A stretch of DNA of 64,000 bases, taken from the NCBI GenBank assembly GCA_016709495.1, contig JADJMS010000016.1:1-64000 (forward strand), written 5' to 3'. The stretch is from Candidatus Dechloromonas phosphorivorans. GTDB lineage: Bacteria > Pseudomonadota > Gammaproteobacteria > Burkholderiales > Rhodocyclaceae. The notes beneath the pieces are model-generated. The model saw nothing but the letters and a program-made list of their open reading frames with translations. It did not search any database and was not told the origin of the DNA. This document shows, piece by piece, positions 61,437-64,000 of this stretch; the first letter of the stretch is position 1, and the number at the start of each line of letters is the position of its first letter. Made by a program: the position numbers and the translations under genes.

Positions 61437-61883
61437 TCAGTCTTTCAATTCTTCAATGCCGCGATTGGCCAGCGCATCGGCGCGTTCGTTTTCCGGGTGG
61501 CCGCTATGGCCTTTGACCCAAACCCAGACAAGTTTGTGTTGTTTGACTTGCGCATCCAGCAATTGCCAGAGGTCGGCATTTTTCACCGGCTTTTTGTCCG
61601 ATGTTTTCCAGCCATTACGCTTCCAGCCGTGTATCCACTCGTTGATGCCTTTCAGGACATATTGCGAGTCAGTGTAAATTTTTCCACCAATCGGGCGTTT
61701 CAAGGCTTCGATGGCGCGAATTGCTGCGGTCAGTTCCATGCGGTTGTTGGTGGTGGCCGGCTCGCCGCCCGACAATTCCTTCTCGTGCTGACCAAGTCGC
61801 AAAATAGCGCCCCAGCCGCCGGGGCCGGGGTTGCCCTTGCAGGCGCCATCAGTAAATATTTCTACGCTTTCTTCAACGGTCAT
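61437..61883 (-). CDS. rnhA: Ribonuclease HI
   Basis: 148 residues; cuts RNA in RNA-DNA hybrids. [56 protein letters not shown] and [20 protein letters not shown] hold the catalytic Asp/Glu/Asp/Asp. Overlaps the methyltransferase gene by 11 bases. Confidence 0.96.
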   Translation of the reverse strand: MTVEESVEIFTDGACKGNPGPGGWGAILRLGQHEKELSGGEPATTNNRMELTAAIRAIEALKRPIGGKIYTDSQYVLKGINEWIHGWKRNGWKTSDKKPVKNADLWQLLDAQVKQHKLVWVWVKGHSGHPENERADALANRGIEELKD

Positions 61884-62589
61884 TACTTTCCTTTTGCGCT
61901 GCAGGGCGCAACGTTTTCGCGCGCATCGAGGCTGATTTCCAGGGCGAAGTGATCAAGCGCATGCTGTGCACCCGCTTGATTGCCCGCAACATATAAACCC
62001 CGCCGGGCAGCCCCCACCAGCGATTGCCGGCGGCTTCCATAAAGTGCCAGCGGCGTAGCCAGGCTGCCTGTTCGCAGGGCGGAGCAAAGCAGCCGAACGT
62101 GTTGCGGTCAACTTCAAAACTGAGCAATTTTAGCCAGTCCTTGAGGCGGAGTGGTGAGATGTAATTACCGTTCCAAGGGAATTCGCCACCAGGTTTTGTG
62201 CGATTTTTAATTCCCCAGAGTGAGAGCGGGTTGAAGCCGAGGATGACCAGTTGGCCTTCGGGAATCAAAATGCGCTCAATTTCGCGCAGGATCTGATGAG
62301 GGTTGTGGTGGAACTCCAGTACATGTGGCAATACGACAAGATAAGTGCTGTGTGCGGCAAAGGGAAGGGCGATGAGAAAGAAAAGTGCATCAACCGGGCC
62401 GGATTCGCCGGCGCGTTAACGGAAGGGAATGCGATTGGCGTGCAGAAAATCAATTTGCGGCATGCCTAGCTGTAAGGCATTGAAGCCAAATACATCAGAA
62501 ACCGTTTCGTCAATTCGCATCCGTTCCCAGTCGAGCACGTAGCGACCTTGCGCGGAGCCTAACCAGGTTTCCAGTCCCGGAATTGACAT
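61873..62589 (-). CDS. SAM-dependent methyltransferase beside gloB, with in-frame TAA at 62416
   Basis: About 238 residues, class I fold type often placed between gloB and rnhA. Start [20 protein letters not shown] (ATG 62589-62587). The first part ends [13 protein letters not shown] at a TAA (62418-62416); the frame then continues without shift: [33 protein letters not shown] and [11 protein letters not shown]. The stop is one C-to-T change from CAA (Gln). The canonical SAM-binding motif I is not obvious, as is usual in this group. Substrate unknown. Divergent from gloB, 28 bases between starts. Contains a 12-mer copy. Confidence 0.78.
62101..62112 (+). repeat. Dispersed 12-mer GTTGCGGTCAAC, copy 13
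   Basis: Exact copy in the methyltransferase gene, antisense; the gene reads Val-Asp-Arg-Asn, as in copy 1. Confidence 0.9.
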
Positions 62590-62617
62590 CCGGCGACCTT
62601 CGCTTGATAGTTCGGGG

Positions 62618-63376
62618 ATGTTCGAAAAAATCTTGCTCATTCCTGCATTCAAGGATAACTACATCTGGTTACTGGTTCGTGATGGCCGCGCCGCCGTCGT
62701 CGACCCTGGCGATCCGCTACCGGTCATGGAACGGCTTGAGGCCCTCGGCTTGCAGCTGGAAACCATCCTCATCACCCACCATCATGCCGATCATCAAGGC
62801 GGTATTGCCGCATTGCTGGAACACTGGCAAGCCGACGTGTTCGGGCCGGGAATCGAGTCTATCACAGGCTGTAATCGGCCATTGTGCGGCGGTGAAACGA
62901 TCACGGTGCTTGGCCAGCCGGTCAGTGTGATGGCGGTGCCGGGCCATACACTGGGGCATCTCGCCTTTTACGTTCCGGGCGCACTCTTTTGTGGTGACAC
63001 CTTGTTTGGCGCGGGTTGTGGCCGTCTGTTTGAAGGTACACCAGCGCAAATGAGTCATTCGTTGGCACAAATTGCTGCGTTGCCTGACGATACCCTGGTC
63101 TATTGTGCCCATGAATATACCGAAGCCAACCTGCGCTTTGCCATCGCGGTCGAGCCTTTGAATGCGGCGCTGCAGGATAGGGTCAAGCGCGTGGCCGAAT
63201 TGCGGGCTACAGGAACGTCGAGCGTGCCATCGACATTGAGCGAAGAGAAGGCGACTAATCCGTTCTTGCGCAGTGGTGAGCCAGCGGTGATTGCTGCCGC
63301 ACTGGAACATGCTGCGGTCGACCGCTCAAAAGTCGCTGTTTTTACAGCGATACGTCAGTGGCGAAACAGCTTTTAA
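62618..63376 (+). CDS. gloB: Hydroxyacylglutathione hydrolase (glyoxalase II)
   Basis: 252 residues. Splits S-lactoylglutathione in methylglyoxal detoxification. Metallo-beta-lactamase motif THHHADHQGG, further metal ligands in VPGHTLGHLAFY and FCGDTLFGAGCGR, and substrate-site CAHEYTEANLRFA. Converges with a response regulator, overlapping by four bases. Confidence 0.94.
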   Translation: MFEKILLIPAFKDNYIWLLVRDGRAAVVDPGDPLPVMERLEALGLQLETILITHHHADHQGGIAALLEHWQADVFGPGIESITGCNRPLCGGETITVLGQPVSVMAVPGHTLGHLAFYVPGALFCGDTLFGAGCGRLFEGTPAQMSHSLAQIAALPDDTLVYCAHEYTEANLRFAIAVEPLNAALQDRVKRVAELRATGTSSVPSTLSEEKATNPFLRSGEPAVIAAALEHAAVDRSKVAVFTAIRQWRNSF

Positions 63377-63765
63377 TCAGCTGATTTTGGGCCTAATTTG
63401 GCACTGACGTGGGCCAGTGTATCAAGCACTTTTGCTGCATTGAAGGGTTTGACAATATAACCACTGGCACCGTTTTGAATGGCGGTTTGTACGGTTTCCG
63501 GTTCGGAGCTGCTGGTTATCATCACCACTGCAATTTCCGGTCGTGCCGCCTTGATTTCGCGTAGTGCTTCGAGTCCGCTTTTCTCCGGCATCATGATATC
63601 GAGGCAGATGATGTCAGGTTTCAGACGATTGGCGATGTCTACCGCAGCAATGCCGTTACGGGCTTCGCCGATTACTTCGTAAGTTTCTCCCCGCAGCATA
63701 CTGCGCAGAATGCTGCGCATCATGTCATTGTCGTCGACGATAATTACAGAGCAACGTTTGGCCAA
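63373..63765 (-). CDS. Single-domain CheY-like response regulator
   Basis: 130 residues, receiver only: SVIIVDDNDMMRSILRSMLR, phosphoacceptor in IICLDIMMPEKSG, MITSSS and VKPFNAAKVLDTL. It lies three bases downstream of a GGDEF gene running in from the window edge, so it probably belongs to that operon. Confidence 0.92.
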   Translation of the reverse strand: MAKRCSVIIVDDNDMMRSILRSMLRGETYEVIGEARNGIAAVDIANRLKPDIICLDIMMPEKSGLEALREIKAARPEIAVVMITSSSEPETVQTAIQNGASGYIVKPFNAAKVLDTLAHVSAKLGPKSAD

Positions 63766-63768
63766 GAT

Positions 63769-64000
63769 TCAGTGTTCCAGTTCGGGTTCGTGATAGCAGA
63801 CAGTATTACGTCCGGCGGACTTGGCCCGATAGAGGGCGCGGTCTGCCGCTTCGATCAATATTTGTGGTTCGCCAGCGCAATCTGCCGGATTTAATGCAGC
63901 AACACCAATGCTGAGCGTAATGCGCGAATAGGGCGAACCGGAATGCGCCAGATTGAGGTTAGGAACCGCCATTCGAATTTTTTCGGCAACGATACGAGCG
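63769..64000 (-). CDS. C-terminal end of a GGDEF-domain protein (cut by the window edge)
   Basis: The open frame runs off the window: ARIVAEKIRMAVPNLNLAHS, then YSRITLSIGVAALNP, ADRALYRAKSAGRNTVCYHE, the characteristic end of a diguanylate cyclase domain. The GGDEF motif itself lies outside, so activity cannot be judged. The ATG at 63972 is internal, not a start. Confidence 0.9.
   Translation of the reverse strand, partial: ARIVAEKIRMAVPNLNLAHSGSPYSRITLSIGVAALNPADCAGEPQILIEAADRALYRAKSAGRNTVCYHEPELEH

Overview
The window is a gene-dense stretch (about 56% GC by eye) of a betaproteobacterial chromosome, most likely Rhodocyclales (Dechloromonas/Azonexus-like). That placement is inferred from gene content and synteny, e.g. 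lplT next to alr and radA, many c-di-GMP and chemotaxis-type proteins, and phasin-like proteins. I see no rRNA, tRNA, IS element, prophage or CRISPR array. Frameshifts are very frequent: about 27 single- or double-base indels, many in homopolymers, plus two in-frame Gln-to-stop changes. They hit essential genes (ispD, ispF) while codon-level conservation persists on both sides. I read them mainly as sequence or assembly errors and annotate the affected genes across the breaks.

Layout. 0.5-7.5 kb: nudC, a DUF3334/CheX-like gene, and a minus-strand operon of a DUF4010/MgtC membrane protein, the three AmmeMemoRadiSam genes (amrB, amrA, amrS) and an alpha/beta hydrolase; ispD-ispF diverge from it. 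7.6-12.9 kb: a plus-strand signalling block (HD-GYP, REC-PAS-GGDEF-EAL, a small protein, HDOD). 12.9-15 kb: an envZ/ompR-like pair. 15-22 kb: housekeeping genes tsaB, rimI, type-4 UDG, lplT, a LysR regulator, alr, radA. 22-29 kb: a membrane GGDEF-EAL protein, an FtsX-type ABC permease, an RsbW-like ATPase, FecR and OmpA-type envelope proteins, a TPR protein. 29-40.5 kb: a lipid region with a TetR regulator, patatin phospholipase, PHA-granule phasin, a Marinobacter-type bifunctional fatty acyl-CoA reductase, a peroxiredoxin, a PAS/MCP chemotaxis pair, and an operon of aldehyde dehydrogenase, Tat-exported subunit, GMC alcohol oxidase and lipase. 41.3-60.6 kb: nine co-oriented signalling genes (five histidine kinases, one fused to hemerythrin, two HD-GYP proteins, a REC-GGDEF-EAL-REC protein and a response regulator). 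60.7-64 kb: dnaQ, rnhA, a methyltransferase, gloB, a response regulator and the end of a GGDEF gene.

The most unexpected signal is not a gene. The 12-mer GTTGCGGTCRAC occurs exactly 13 times in 64 kb, on both strands, always inside genes and in three reading phases, against about 0.015 expected at random. Its dispersal resembles a DNA uptake sequence or another genome-wide recognition site; I know of none described for this group. Second in interest are the 19-kb signalling array, whose recognisable enzymatic c-di-GMP outputs are all phosphodiesterase-type, and the fatty-aldehyde/alcohol gene set around a phasin.
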